The notes: generated by a model not told the origin, from the sequence alone. A DNA stretch of 64,000 nt from Acidobacteriota bacterium (GCA_016213785.1 JACQZQ010000109.1:119704-183703); one strand, 5' to 3'; counted from the stretch's first letter, positions 8,850-18,289 are shown. A program made the numbers and translations.

Positions 8850-11336
8850 ATGTACGACGCTACTTACTCAAGATTGCGAAATACTGTTAAGCCTATTATT
8901 TCCAATATATTTACTCCTCAAGTAATTGGAATATTAGCAGTATTATTAACACTAGTATTTACCCCAGGCTTGGTTTCAGCAAGCGAGGCTAATATTGTTT
9001 TACCAGACTTAAATAAAGAAGTAGCTGGAATGCCTGGTAAAAACTTACTTTATGGAGGTTTATTAGTATCTTTGCTAGGTATGGGATTTGGCTTATTACA
9101 AATGATCCAATTAAAGAATCTCCCTGTGCATAAATCTATGGCAGATATTTCTGACCTAATTTGGGAAACTTGTAAAACATACCTTATTACCCAAGTACGT
9201 TTTATTATTATTTTAGAAGTTTGTATAGGCGCAGTAATGGTTTATTACTTTGCTGCATTACAACATTTTGAAATACCTAGAGTAGTAATTATTATGCTAT
9301 GGAGCTTAATAGGTATTTTAGGTAGCTGTGGGGTCGCTTGGTTTGGAATAAGAGTAAACACTTATGCTAATTCACGTGCTGCTTTTGGAGCATTACAAGG
9401 TAAACCTTGGCCTACTTACGATGTTCCACTTAAAGCAGGTATGAGCATTGGTATGTTACTAATAAGCGTTGAATTATTACTAATGCTTATCATCCTACTT
9501 TTTATTGATCCTAAAAATGCTGGTGCTTGTTTTATTGGTTTTGCAATAGGTGAATCTTTAGGCGCTTCTGCACTGCGTATTGCAGGCGGTATTTTTACTA
9601 AAATTGCTGATATTGGTTCAGACTTAATGAAGATCGTTTTTAACATTAAAGAAGACGATGCCCGTAACCCTGGCGTAATAGCAGATTGTACAGGTGATAA
9701 TGCTGGTGATTCTGTAGGCCCATCTGCTGACGGTTTTGAAACTTATGGTGTTACAGGCGTAGCATTAATTACTTTTATTTTATTAGCTGTTAATTCAAAA
9801 ACTGCTGGTGCAAATTATGAATTAGTCCAAGTTCAATTACTGGTTTGGATCTTTGTAATGCGTATCCTTATGGTTTTAACTTCAGTAGTTTCTTATTTTA
9901 TTAACCATATAATTGCTAAAGCTAGATATGGCAATGCCGATAAAATGAACTTTGAAGCTCCTTTAACCTCATTAGTATGGCTTACCTCTTTAATGTCTGT
10001 TGCAGTCACCTATGCAGCTTCTTTCTTTTTAATCAAAGACTTAGGTGGTGATGGAACACTTTGGTGGAAACTTTCAACCATTATTTCTTGTGGAACTTTA
10101 GCAGGCGCTATTATCCCAGAATTAACCAAAATATTTACCTCTACAGATAGTGGTCACGTTCATGAAGTTGTAACTTCTTCTAAAGAAGGTGGAGCATCTC
10201 TAAACGTCCTTAGCGGCCTAGTAGCAGGTAATTTTAGCGGTTATTGGATGGGTATGATTATTATGCTATTAATGGGGCTATCTTACTGGGTTAGTACTGG
10301 TGGTTTAGGAGCAATTATGGCTGCTCCTGCTGTGTTTGCCTTTGGTTTAGTAGCATTTGGATTTCTAGGTATGGGGCCTGTAACAATTGCTGTTGATAGC
10401 TACGGCCCTGTTACAGATAATGCTCAATCAGTTTATGAACTTTCTTTAATTGAAAATATTCCAAATATTAAAGAAGAAATCAAAAGAGATTTCAAATTTG
10501 AACCTAACTTTGATAAAGCCAAACACTTTTTAGAAGAAAATGATGGTGCTGGTAATACATTTAAGGCTACTGCTAAACCTGTATTAATTGGTACTGCTGT
10601 AGTAGGTGCTACTACAATGATTTTCTCTATCATCCAAATCCTTAAAGACAGCTTTGGAGACGCTCAAGCCATTGAACGTTTAGCTTTAGTTAACCCAATG
10701 GTACTACTAGGCTTAATCACTGGTGGAGCAATAATTTACTGGTTTACTGGTGCATCAATGCAAGCCGTTACTACTGGCGCTTATCAAGCAGTAGAGTTTA
10801 TTAAGAAAAACATTAAGCTTGAAGGTGTAGAAAAAGCTTCGGTTACTGATAGTAAAAAAGTAGTAGAAATTTGTACTCAATATGCTCAAAAAGGTATGTT
10901 TAATATCTTTTTAACTGTCTTCTTTAGCACATTAGCTTTTGCTTGTTTTGAACCATTTTTCTTTATTGGTTATTTAATTTCTATTGCCGTATTTGGTCTT
11001 TATCAAGCAGTATTTATGGCTAATGCTGGTGGAGCTTGGGATAATGCTAAAAAAGTAGTTGAAGTAGAATTAAAACAAAAAGGCACTCCTTTACATGCTG
11101 CTACTGTAGTAGGTGATACAGTAGGAGATCCATTTAAGGATACTTCTTCTGTTGCTATGAATCCTATTATTAAATTTACTACCCTTTTTGGGTTATTAGC
11201 TGTTGAATTAGCCGTTGAGATGATTAAAAGTAATCAAAATACTTTACTGCAAGGGCTTTCAATTACGTTCTTCCTAGCGTCTTTAGTGTTTGTTTGGCGC
11301 TCATTCTACAGTATGAGAATAACAACTGAAAAATAA
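8850..11336 (+). CDS. hppA: Membrane-bound ion-pumping pyrophosphatase, divergent type
   Basis: This is an integral membrane pyrophosphatase (828 aa) that couples PPi hydrolysis to H+ or Na+ export. Core motifs are present: DDARNPGVIADCTGDNAGD near residue 268, DSYGPVTDNA near 515, GGAWDNAKK near 727 and GDTVGDPFKDTS near 754. Several signature positions differ from textbook H+-PPases: DNAQS where DNAGG is usual, DTSSVAMN where DTSGPSLN is usual, and GDSVGPSADGFETYG after the first motif. GNTFKATAK has Lys at the position that separates K+-independent from K+-dependent enzymes, so K+-independence is inferred. A strong terminator follows and there is no operon partner. Confidence 0.92.
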   Translation: MYDATYSRLRNTVKPIISNIFTPQVIGILAVLLTLVFTPGLVSASEANIVLPDLNKEVAGMPGKNLLYGGLLVSLLGMGFGLLQMIQLKNLPVHKSMADISDLIWETCKTYLITQVRFIIILEVCIGAVMVYYFAALQHFEIPRVVIIMLWSLIGILGSCGVAWFGIRVNTYANSRAAFGALQGKPWPTYDVPLKAGMSIGMLLISVELLLMLIILLFIDPKNAGACFIGFAIGESLGASALRIAGGIFTKIADIGSDLMKIVFNIKEDDARNPGVIADCTGDNAGDSVGPSADGFETYGVTGVALITFILLAVNSKTAGANYELVQVQLLVWIFVMRILMVLTSVVSYFINHIIAKARYGNADKMNFEAPLTSLVWLTSLMSVAVTYAASFFLIKDLGGDGTLWWKLSTIISCGTLAGAIIPELTKIFTSTDSGHVHEVVTSSKEGGASLNVLSGLVAGNFSGYWMGMIIMLLMGLSYWVSTGGLGAIMAAPAVFAFGLVAFGFLGMGPVTIAVDSYGPVTDNAQSVYELSLIENIPNIKEEIKRDFKFEPNFDKAKHFLEENDGAGNTFKATAKPVLIGTAVVGATTMIFSIIQILKDSFGDAQAIERLALVNPMVLLGLITGGAIIYWFTGASMQAVTTGAYQAVEFIKKNIKLEGVEKASVTDSKKVVEICTQYAQKGMFNIFLTVFFSTLAFACFEPFFFIGYLISIAVFGLYQAVFMANAGGAWDNAKKVVEVELKQKGTPLHAATVVGDTVGDPFKDTSSVAMNPIIKFTTLFGLLAVELAVEMIKSNQNTLLQGLSITFFLASLVFVWRSFYSMRITTEK

Positions 11337-11380
11337 GCTATAAGCTATAAGTTATTTCTAAAAAGATGTTTTTTCTTAAG

Positions 11381-11420
11381 AATTGGCATTCACTTTATAT
11401 TTTAGTGGATGCCAATTTTT
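11381..11420 (+). terminator. Rho-independent terminator after hppA
   Basis: AATTGGCATTCACT and AGTGGATGCCAATT form a 14-bp stem with one G-U pair around a 9-base loop, followed by a short T-run. It lies 45 bp after the pyrophosphatase stop codon. Confidence 0.85.
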
Positions 11421-11525
11421 ATTGGTAAAACTTAAGCTTAATTTTCGTATTTGCAAGATTTTATTTCTATTACGTTCGCATTTTTGTTATACCTTAAGAT
11501 AAGCAACTTCAAATGGAGATCAATA

Positions 11526-12125
11526 TTGCTAGCTAGAGTACGTGCTTGGACACGCAAAATCTATGCTCAATCTCAAGAGTGGGCTAAATCGCCCAATTGT
11601 ATGCGCGATTTAACCATCCTTTCTATAATTAGTTGCACAATTATTCCAATCCCTGTTGAAGCACCTTTGATCGCTATTATCTCTGCATCCCCTAAACGAT
11701 GGTTTAGAGTTGTACTATCAATCACTTTAGGATCTATTCTAGGTGCATTAATTTGTTATTTACTAGGAAGATTACTCTTAGGCCAGGCTGTTTATTTATT
11801 ACAGTATTTTACCCCTATAGATAATTGGGAAGAAGTTAAGAGTTCTGTTAGTAATGAAGGAATGCTTTATTTAGCTATAGCATCCTTTACTCCAGGGCTG
11901 TTTCGCATTGGAATGGTCGCGGCTGGAGTTATTGGTTATAACATAATTTTATTTGCTATCTCTGTGACTATAGGTAGACTTATACGATTTTCCTTAGAAG
12001 CAGCTCTTTTACGTATTTTTGGGGATAAATTAAGAATATTTTTAGAAAAGCATTTTGATATAGTTTCTCTAGTTATGGGACTTCTTGGACTCTTAATCCT
12101 ACTTATTATGAAATTTATTGAATAG
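11526..12125 (+). CDS. DedA/YqaA-family (VTT domain) membrane protein
   Basis: This is a small polytopic membrane protein of the SNARE-associated/VTT group related to YqaA. The segment IIPIPVEAPLIAIISASPKRW and the glycine-rich helix TLGSILGALICYLLGR match the family. A frame is open from a TTG at 11451, but the TTG at 11526 is preferred: TGGAGA lies six bases upstream, and the resulting start (LARVRAWTRK) matches how I recall YqaA-type proteins beginning. The length is about 199 aa from that start. DedA-type proteins are linked to lipid carrier recycling and envelope stress; the substrate here is unknown. It stands alone between hppA and the TonB-like gene. Confidence 0.78.
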   Translation: MLARVRAWTRKIYAQSQEWAKSPNCMRDLTILSIISCTIIPIPVEAPLIAIISASPKRWFRVVLSITLGSILGALICYLLGRLLLGQAVYLLQYFTPIDNWEEVKSSVSNEGMLYLAIASFTPGLFRIGMVAAGVIGYNIILFAISVTIGRLIRFSLEAALLRIFGDKLRIFLEKHFDIVSLVMGLLGLLILLIMKFIE

Positions 12126-12437
12126 TTAGCCTTTTATCTAGTAAAACTCCGTTAATTAACCCCCTCCTATGGACAACAAATAATAGCAACAAAACATCTC
12201 TAGTAGTGATAAGCAAAACTCTAGTAAAAAGCTTTTCGCCATAGGCTAAAATACAGCAAAAACTAGGAATTATTTATTCATCAATACATAGCCTAGTGTG
12301 CTAAAATGCAAAAGTTAGACTAAAGAGTTATATCTCAACAAACTTAGTCAAATTAAAATTAAGAAATTATTTTAATCTATTTTTTCTGATAATTTTTCTT
12401 AGCTGGCCTATTGATTTTAATTTTTGCGGAGAGAAAT
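12126..12437. other. 312-bp gene-free interval
   Basis: This A+T-rich spacer precedes the TonB-like gene. No open frame of convincing length, tRNA, hairpin with U-run or consensus promoter was found by eye on either strand; it presumably holds the promoter and leader of the downstream gene. Confidence 0.5.
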
Positions 12438-13439
12438 ATGCAAAAAGACATCTTCACTTTTATTGAGAACGAATCCATATTAACCAGAGTCAAACGCGAA
12501 GCGTCTGAAGCCTTAGTAGAAGCTAAAAAAGACCCTAAAAAATTCATGCTTGATACTTTTCGTGGAGATCCTACTGCATCTAAACAAAGGCGTTATCTTC
12601 GCGTAGGCATAGCGGGATCAGTATTTTTCTGGTTATTTGCAATGATTTTATATGTTGGAATTTATTTTTGGAAACCTATTCAAACAGAACAAGATACAGA
12701 CCAGCTACAAAAAATTGTTGACCTAACACCATTAAAAGCACCTGAACTTCTCCCCGCTCCTAAAGCAACTCAACGTGCTGGTGGTGGCGGTGGCGGTGGT
12801 CGTCGTGAAATGACCCCTCCATCAAAAGGTAAACCACCTAAAGCTTCTTTAGAGCAACCTCAAATTGTAGCTCCTACTACAAAACCACCTGAAATTAAGA
12901 ATCCTTCCTTACCAGTACTTCCTACTATTCAAGTACAACCTGAATTAGTAGCTAAAAACACAGATGTAAATATTCCTATAGGCGTTCCTACAGGCGTTCC
13001 AGGCCCACCTTCTGATGGCCCTGGCTCAGGAAGCGGAATTGGAACTGGTAAAGGTGGTGGTGTTGGTTCAGGCGATGGAACAGGTTTAGGCCCAGGTCGT
13101 GGTTATAATACTGGTGGAGGCAATCCTGGTTTAGGTGGTGGCGATGGAATTTTTAGTTCTAACACCCCAGGGATTAAACAGCCTCAAATTCTTTCTAAAC
13201 AAAAACCAAAATATACAGAAGATGCTCGTAGAGATAAAATCCAAGGTGTAGTAGTTCTTTCAGTAGTCTTTCGTAAAGATGGAACAATAGGCGATGTTAA
13301 AGTAGTTCGTGGCCTTGGTTATGGCCTTGATGAAGAAGCAATTAAAGCCGCAGCATTAATTAAATTCTTACCAGGTGCTAAAGATGGTAGCCCAATTAAT
13401 GTACGTGCCCGTTTAGAATTTACTTTCACCTTGTTATAA
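12438..13439 (+). CDS. TonB-like energy-transducer protein with glycine-rich linker
   Basis: The protein has a basic cytoplasmic N-terminus, one membrane helix at about residues 55-77, a Pro-rich periplasmic linker with two glycine-rich blocks (about 105-115 and 190-245), and a C-terminal TonB domain (about 250-333) containing GVVVLSVVFRKDGTIGDVKV. In this family the C-terminal domain contacts outer-membrane receptors and the helix meets ExbB/ExbD. The start at 12438 is chosen because GGAGAG lies seven bases upstream; an in-frame ATG at 12411 lacks one. No exbB or exbD is nearby. The long N-terminal cytosolic region (over 50 aa) is unusual compared with classical TonB. Confidence 0.85.
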   Translation: MQKDIFTFIENESILTRVKREASEALVEAKKDPKKFMLDTFRGDPTASKQRRYLRVGIAGSVFFWLFAMILYVGIYFWKPIQTEQDTDQLQKIVDLTPLKAPELLPAPKATQRAGGGGGGGRREMTPPSKGKPPKASLEQPQIVAPTTKPPEIKNPSLPVLPTIQVQPELVAKNTDVNIPIGVPTGVPGPPSDGPGSGSGIGTGKGGGVGSGDGTGLGPGRGYNTGGGNPGLGGGDGIFSSNTPGIKQPQILSKQKPKYTEDARRDKIQGVVVLSVVFRKDGTIGDVKVVRGLGYGLDEEAIKAAALIKFLPGAKDGSPINVRARLEFTFTLL

Positions 13440-13460
13440 AATTATAATTTAGTTTACCTA

Positions 13461-13488
13461 AAAAAAGCCCCATAACAGGGGCTTTTTT
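13461..13488 (+). terminator. Rho-independent terminator after the TonB-like gene
   Basis: AAAAAAGCCCC and GGGGCTTTTTT form an 11-bp stem around a 6-base loop, ending in six T. It is 21 bp after the stop codon and 8 bp before the next gene. Confidence 0.88.
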
Positions 13489-13496
13489 ATTTATTA

Positions 13497-13919
13497 ATGT
13501 TTATGAAACAAAAATTTTCTATTCAAGAATATGTTCGTTGGAGCGATGTAGATTATGCAGGACTAATTTGCTATGGTGCATATCTACGTTTTTTTGAAAT
13601 GGCAGAAACAGAGCTTTTTCGCACTGCTGGCTTGCCTTATGGAAAGGTTTTTGAGGAATTTGATTTTTGGCTGCCTAGAGTTCAGCTACATTGCGATTTT
13701 CATCACCCTGCGCTACTAGATGATTTATTAACCGTTCAAGCTTTTATTGGCCGTATTGGTACTAAGTCTTTAAGCTTAAATTTTGAGGTTTATCGTAGTA
13801 AAGATAGTCTTTTACTCTCTGAAGGTCGCTTTATTATGGTTGCTGTTAGCCGTAAGGATTTTAAGTCTATCCCTCTTCCTAAAATAGTAATGGAAAAACT
13901 AGCTTGCTTTAGCCGTTGA
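13497..13919 (+). CDS. Acyl-CoA thioesterase, 4HBT/YbgC-like hotdog protein
   Basis: This is a single hotdog-fold domain of 140 residues. The N-terminal motif RWSDVDYAGLICYGAYLRFFE has the Asp-x-x-Gly and Tyr-x5-Glu arrangement of 4-hydroxybenzoyl-CoA-thioesterase-like enzymes, which hydrolyse acyl-CoA thioesters. The strand and helix pattern ending with GRFIMVAVSRKDFKSIPLP also fits. Two in-frame ATGs (13497 and 13503) are possible. Its 3' end overlaps the end of the convergent thiO gene by 21 bp. The substrate is unknown; menaquinone-type DHNA-CoA thioesterases share the same fold. Confidence 0.82.
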   Translation: MFMKQKFSIQEYVRWSDVDYAGLICYGAYLRFFEMAETELFRTAGLPYGKVFEEFDFWLPRVQLHCDFHHPALLDDLLTVQAFIGRIGTKSLSLNFEVYRSKDSLLLSEGRFIMVAVSRKDFKSIPLPKIVMEKLACFSR

Positions 13920-15026
13920 TATAAATCTTGTAGGGCTAAAAGCCGTTAACATATCACTCTCTTGACCTGTAATTATTAAATTAGTAATCAAGCTACTAGT
14001 AACAGGCGTAAGTAAAATACCATTGCGATAATGGCCTGTAGCAAAAATTAATCCTGGAAGTTGCGGATGTTCGCCTAAAATAGGCAGAAGATCCAAGGTT
14101 GCAGGTCTAAAACCTGCCCAAGCTTCTAAAAAGCAGGCTTCTGCTAACTTAGGGACTATTTTTTGAGCTTGAGATAATAAATGCTCTAATCCTTGTGCAG
14201 TTACTCGTTTATCATAACCAACATGCTCTGTAGTGCTACCAATAACTATTTTTCCATCTCTACGGGGAACTAAATAAGTAGTCCCAAAATGCAAAGTATG
14301 TTCTAGAACACCAACATCTGTTTTAAGTGCAAGCATTTGTCCACGTACAGGTTTAACATCTGGTAAAAAATACTTAGGCAAACTTAAAAGACTGGCCCAA
14401 CTTCCAGCAGCATTAACCACTTTGGCGGCAAAATGTCGCTCACCATTAGCTATTATTCCTAGTATTTTATTTTGTTCTACGCAAATTTCTGTAACTTGTG
14501 AGCCTAGAAAAAACCTAACCTCAAGTATTTCAGCCATAGCTAAAATACTATTAGTCAGTTTACGATTATCTATTTGATGTTCATCTCTTAAATAATAGGA
14601 ATTGCTTACTTTATCAGAGATATTAGGGGAGAGTTTTTTTACATCATCATGAGTTAGTTTTTCGGTTCTAAGCCCAGCTTGGATTTGCCAAGCCATATTT
14701 TTATCTAAGTTCTTTGCGCTCTCTTCGTCAAAAGCTAATTGTAAAAAGCCTTCTCTACGATATGCACAATCAAGCTTAGTTGTTTCTTCTAACTCATTAA
14801 CAAAGTTTTGATAGAGTTGTAAGCTTTTTTGACAGAGCAGAAACATTGGGGTGATAGCACTTAACTCTGATTGAGGGGCTAACATTCCAGCAGCAGCCCA
14901 GGAGGCTTCCTTCATTAATTGGCTACTACGTTCAAAAACAGAGACTTTTAAGCCTTTTTTAGCAAGCTCTATAGCAATACTACAGCCAATTAAGCCGCCA
15001 CCAATAACGATAACATCTGATTGCAT
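13899..15026 (-). CDS. thiO: Glycine oxidase ThiO / FAD-dependent amine oxidase
   Basis: This FAD-dependent oxidoreductase (375 aa) of the D-amino-acid oxidase family oxidises glycine to the imine used for thiazole (thiamine) synthesis. The dinucleotide-binding motif VIGGGLIGCSIAIEL is at residues 6-20, ASWAAAGMLAP near 42 is typical of ThiO, and the C-terminal WAGFRPATLDLLPILG and GHYRNGILLTP motifs complete the FAD site. No thiG, thiS or thiE is in the window. It lies 57 bp downstream of larE on the same strand, and the two may be cotranscribed. Another DAO-family oxidase remains possible. Confidence 0.85.
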   Translation of the reverse strand: MQSDVIVIGGGLIGCSIAIELAKKGLKVSVFERSSQLMKEASWAAAGMLAPQSELSAITPMFLLCQKSLQLYQNFVNELEETTKLDCAYRREGFLQLAFDEESAKNLDKNMAWQIQAGLRTEKLTHDDVKKLSPNISDKVSNSYYLRDEHQIDNRKLTNSILAMAEILEVRFFLGSQVTEICVEQNKILGIIANGERHFAAKVVNAAGSWASLLSLPKYFLPDVKPVRGQMLALKTDVGVLEHTLHFGTTYLVPRRDGKIVIGSTTEHVGYDKRVTAQGLEHLLSQAQKIVPKLAEACFLEAWAGFRPATLDLLPILGEHPQLPGLIFATGHYRNGILLTPVTSSLITNLIITGQESDMLTAFSPTRFISTAKAS

Positions 15027-15083
15027 AAGCCTTTTATTTTTAAGATTATATGTTTTAAGAAATTATTCTTAAGACTTTAATCA

Positions 15084-15935
15084 TTAAACTAATGCTTCAT
15101 TCATTGCACCAGTTCGATAACCTTCTAAATCTAAAGTAACATACTTAAAGCCAAGTTCTTTAAAAGCTGGATGGATTTTTGCAAATATATCTGGGTTAAG
15201 TGCTTTATGTAGTTCATCTACAGCGATTTCTATTCTAGCTAAATCTCCATGATGGCGTACACGACAGACTCTAAAACCCAGTTGATGTAAAAAATGTTCT
15301 CCATGATCTATGGTAGATAATTTTTCTTGTGTAATTTCGCTACCATAAGGTACACGAGAAGAAAGACAAGCTGAAGCAGGTTTATCCCAAATATGTATAC
15401 CTGATTTACGCGCCATAGCTCGAATGTCTGCTTTAGTCATTCCTGCCTCAATAAGCGGAGATCGCACAGATAAATCTCTTGCTGCTTGCATTCCAGGGCG
15501 ATAATCACCTACATCATCTAAATTATTACCATCACATACATAAGCAATTCCTCGCTCTTTAGCAACTGCTGTTAGTTTAGTAAAAAGCTCATTTTTACAA
15601 AAATAACACCTATTAGGAGGGTTATTGCGGTAATTTTCATTTTCCATTTCTTGAGTAAAAATTATTTCATGTTTAATTTTATATCGCTCAGCAAATTCAA
15701 TAGTTTGTGGCTTTTCTTCCTCAGAGTAACTAGCGCTATCACCCGTAATTGCAAGAGCATTTTCCCCGAGTTCTTGAGAAGCAACATAGCTTAAATAGGC
15801 GCTATCAATACCGCCAGATAAAGCAACTATTACAGACCCCATTTCTCTAAGTATTTGTTTTAGATGGGTTTCTTTTTCCTCTGCTTGGCTAGGCTCTCCA
15901 ACAAATTCTAAAATTGGTAATTTTACTCTACTCAC
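15084..15935 (-). CDS. larE: LarE-type ATP-dependent sulfur transferase
   Basis: This PP-loop ATPase adenylates and inserts sulfur into the nickel-pincer nucleotide cofactor precursor (lactate racemase-type cofactor). The PP-loop SGGIDSAYLS is near residue 40, RCYFCK near 109, and ACLSSRVPYGSEI near 188; the Cys of the last motif is the sacrificial Cys in Lactobacillus LarE. Three cysteines, two in CxxC and one in ACLSSR, suggest the [4Fe-4S]-dependent LarE variety, an inference. The start is GTG with AAGGA seven bases upstream. No larB, larC or larA lies in the window. The length of 283 aa is normal. Confidence 0.86.
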   Translation of the reverse strand: MSRVKLPILEFVGEPSQAEEKETHLKQILREMGSVIVALSGGIDSAYLSYVASQELGENALAITGDSASYSEEEKPQTIEFAERYKIKHEIIFTQEMENENYRNNPPNRCYFCKNELFTKLTAVAKERGIAYVCDGNNLDDVGDYRPGMQAARDLSVRSPLIEAGMTKADIRAMARKSGIHIWDKPASACLSSRVPYGSEITQEKLSTIDHGEHFLHQLGFRVCRVRHHGDLARIEIAVDELHKALNPDIFAKIHPAFKELGFKYVTLDLEGYRTGAMNEALV

Positions 15936-15983
15936 AGTTTTATCCTTAAAAGCTAAATTGTTTCTTGAGCGAAGATTTTTGTT

Positions 15984-16012
15984 TTGACATAGAATGGCTC
16001 TAAAATGATACT
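15984..16012 (+). promoter_or_regulatory. Sigma-70-like promoter of the TPR gene
   Basis: TTGACA at 15984-15989 and GATACT at 16007-16012 are separated by 17 bp, about 60 bp upstream of the TPR-protein ATG, in the divergent spacer shared with larE. Confidence 0.55.
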
Positions 16013-16069
16013 ATGCTATTTGCTCTTTTATGAGTCAATAACTATTTACCTAACTACAGATAAACTAAG

Positions 16070-17500
16070 ATGTATCGCTATATTTTTTATTTACTATTAC
16101 TAACAAATTTAAGTTCTACTACAAATTTTGCTCAAAATCCTCAAAATCCTCAAAATCCTCAAAACCAAGAGACTCAAGAGGAATCAGAAAAAGCTTTAAT
16201 GCTCTATCAACAAGCTGAAACAGCTTATGAGAAAGGCGATCTAAATAAAGCTATTGAACTGTATAAACAAGTTATTAAAATCTTGCCTGAATCTTTTGAA
16301 CCTAAATATCAATGTGCTAATGCACTTATAGCTTTAGGAAAATCCGAAGTGTTATCAGAAGCAGCATCACTTTTAAAAGAAGTAACCACATTAAAACCTG
16401 ATTTTGCACGAGGGTTTGCTAGTTTAGGAAATGTGTTAATAAGACTAAATGATTTTGAGCTAGCAGAGATGAATTTGCGTCAGGCATTAAATCTAGACAA
16501 TAAACTGCCTATTCACAGTCTTTTAGCAGAAGTGCTTTTTACACGCCAAGCTTATAAAGAAGCTGAGACAGAGTTAAAACTTGCAATAAACCAAGGCCAA
16601 GCGGATGCACAAAACTACCTACTTTTAGCCATATGTCAAGAAGAACAAAATCAAGCTCAAATGGCTTTGGCTAGCTATAATAAAGCCGACGAGATAAAGC
16701 CCAAAGATAGCGAAATACTTTATAGACGTGGAAAGCTTTATTTAGAACAAAAAAATTTTCCCAATGCAATAGCAGATCTTAAAATCGCCTATGAAATAAG
16801 CCAAAATAATATTGCAATAGGGCTGGTTTTAATAGATTGCTATCGTCAAAGCGGAGATAAAAAAAACGGTCTTATTTTAGCTCAAGCACTTCTTGATAAA
16901 TCTTCTGCTGAAACACAAGCTCAGTTAACAGAATTACTTGCACAACTTGGGGCAAATGATGGAGCTATTGCACAGCTAGAAAAATTACTTCAATCAGAGC
17001 CTAAAAATGTTAAATATCTTGCTCGTTTAGGTGAACTTTACCTAGATATAAATCCAGGCAAAGCTGCTGAGCATTGGCAAACGGCTGTTAATGTTGAACC
17101 TTCAATAGAAAACCTAGTAGGCTTAGCTTCTGCGCTCTTAAAAGCTCAAAAATTTGCTCAATCTATTGAAGTATTTAAGAGCGTTTTATTAAAAAGCTCT
17201 AATAATTATGAAGCCCATGCAGGTCTGGCTTTAGCATTATTTAAGCTAGATCAATTTGCAACCTCAGCCCAAGAATTTATTTGGATAATAAAAGCTAAAC
17301 CAGAAAATTCTATTAGCTATTATTTTTTAGGTATCTGTTTTGATCGCTTAGGTGACTATCGCCAAGCACTTAGTGCTTATGAGGTGTTTTTGAAAAAAGC
17401 AGACCCAAAACTTCGTCAGCTAGAAATAGAAAAAGTAAATTTACGGCTTCCTATTTTACGTAAGCAAGTAGAAAGGCAGCCAAAAGGCAAAAATAGTTGA
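16070..17500 (+). CDS. Exported TPR-repeat protein
   Basis: A signal peptide (about residues 1-21, ending in TNFA) is followed by a short Asn-Pro-Gln repeat coded by three CAAAATCCT-type 9-bp units, and then by some ten tetratricopeptide repeats filling the rest of the 476 residues. TPR hallmarks such as GNVLIRLNDFELAEMNLRQAL and GICFDRLGDYRQALSAYEVFL are clear. Such proteins act as periplasmic scaffolds for protein complexes; no enzymatic domain is visible. The gene that follows 25 bp downstream codes for another exported protein, so the two may work together. Confidence 0.82.
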   Translation: MYRYIFYLLLLTNLSSTTNFAQNPQNPQNPQNQETQEESEKALMLYQQAETAYEKGDLNKAIELYKQVIKILPESFEPKYQCANALIALGKSEVLSEAASLLKEVTTLKPDFARGFASLGNVLIRLNDFELAEMNLRQALNLDNKLPIHSLLAEVLFTRQAYKEAETELKLAINQGQADAQNYLLLAICQEEQNQAQMALASYNKADEIKPKDSEILYRRGKLYLEQKNFPNAIADLKIAYEISQNNIAIGLVLIDCYRQSGDKKNGLILAQALLDKSSAETQAQLTELLAQLGANDGAIAQLEKLLQSEPKNVKYLARLGELYLDINPGKAAEHWQTAVNVEPSIENLVGLASALLKAQKFAQSIEVFKSVLLKSSNNYEAHAGLALALFKLDQFATSAQEFIWIIKAKPENSISYYFLGICFDRLGDYRQALSAYEVFLKKADPKLRQLEIEKVNLRLPILRKQVERQPKGKNS

Positions 17501-17524
17501 AATAACTTATATTTAGGAAAATTT

Positions 17525-18148
17525 ATGTATTATCTGATTAATTTTTTATCTAATTCAAAATTCTGTTCTATATTACTAACGTTATGTCTTACAGTATTTC
17601 CCTTACAAAAAAGTAGAGACTCATTAAATGCTCAAGAAATTGAGCGAGTCCAAGAAGCTCAAGTAATTGATCAGCGTACAAAAGTTTTTCTTCGTATCGC
17701 TGAGCGTAGGCTTAATGTAATTTTAGGTATTAGCCCTAGTCAAGTAACTCCAGAAAAAGACAGTAGCAAAGATAGCAAGGACAAAAAAGATAAAAAAGAC
17801 AAAAAGGATAAGAAAGATAAAAAGGATAAAGAGCCTGAAGAGGAACAATCAAACGATTATGGGCCAGAACCTACTGGAAGCACAGCACAACTACTAGATA
17901 ATTACACTAGAGTAGTGAGCGAGCTTTTAGATAAGCTTGACGATGCTTATGAAAAGCAAAAAAATAGCCCTGTTTTTGAGAGTGCAGTTAATAATCTTTT
18001 GGATAAAGGACAAGAGCACTTAAAGCTTTTAGAAAAAATTGGCACTAAAATAAACTCTGATAATGAAGAAAGAGCCTTTGGAAAGGCTTTAGAGACAATA
18101 GAAACTGCGGTTACAGGAGCAAAAAGCTTTAAGTCTGGGCCAAAATAG
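17525..18148 (+). CDS. Exported Lys/Asp-rich protein with KDK repeats
   Basis: This is a 207-residue protein with an N-terminal hydrophobic segment (about 8-28) that could be a signal peptide or anchor. The middle has a run of Lys-Asp-Lys triplets (about residues 80-103) coded by 9-bp units, then an acidic patch. The rest is predicted helical, with LDNYTRVVSELLDKLDDAYE and a C-terminal LETIETAVTGAKS segment. The start ATG has AGGA a few bases upstream. The family is not recognised. It is probably cotranscribed with the TPR gene 25 bp upstream. Confidence 0.7.
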   Translation: MYYLINFLSNSKFCSILLTLCLTVFPLQKSRDSLNAQEIERVQEAQVIDQRTKVFLRIAERRLNVILGISPSQVTPEKDSSKDSKDKKDKKDKKDKKDKKDKEPEEEQSNDYGPEPTGSTAQLLDNYTRVVSELLDKLDDAYEKQKNSPVFESAVNNLLDKGQEHLKLLEKIGTKINSDNEERAFGKALETIETAVTGAKSFKSGPK

Positions 18149-18171
18149 AATTTTTTGTTTTCCAAAATAAG

Positions 18172-18199
18172 TTGACTTAAGGTAAAAAGTTAAGATAAT
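18172..18199 (+). promoter_or_regulatory. Sigma-70-like promoter of rpsU
   Basis: TTGACT at 18172-18177 and GATAAT at 18194-18199 are separated by 16 bp and lie about 90 bp upstream of rpsU, after the end of the preceding gene. Confidence 0.55.
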
Positions 18200-18289
18200 C
18201 TCCAAGTTTCTTAATTGTTATCCTTATAAATATCAATTAAATATCCCAAGACATAAAAGCGATGTCGAACGGAAAGGCAGGTGTTAAAA

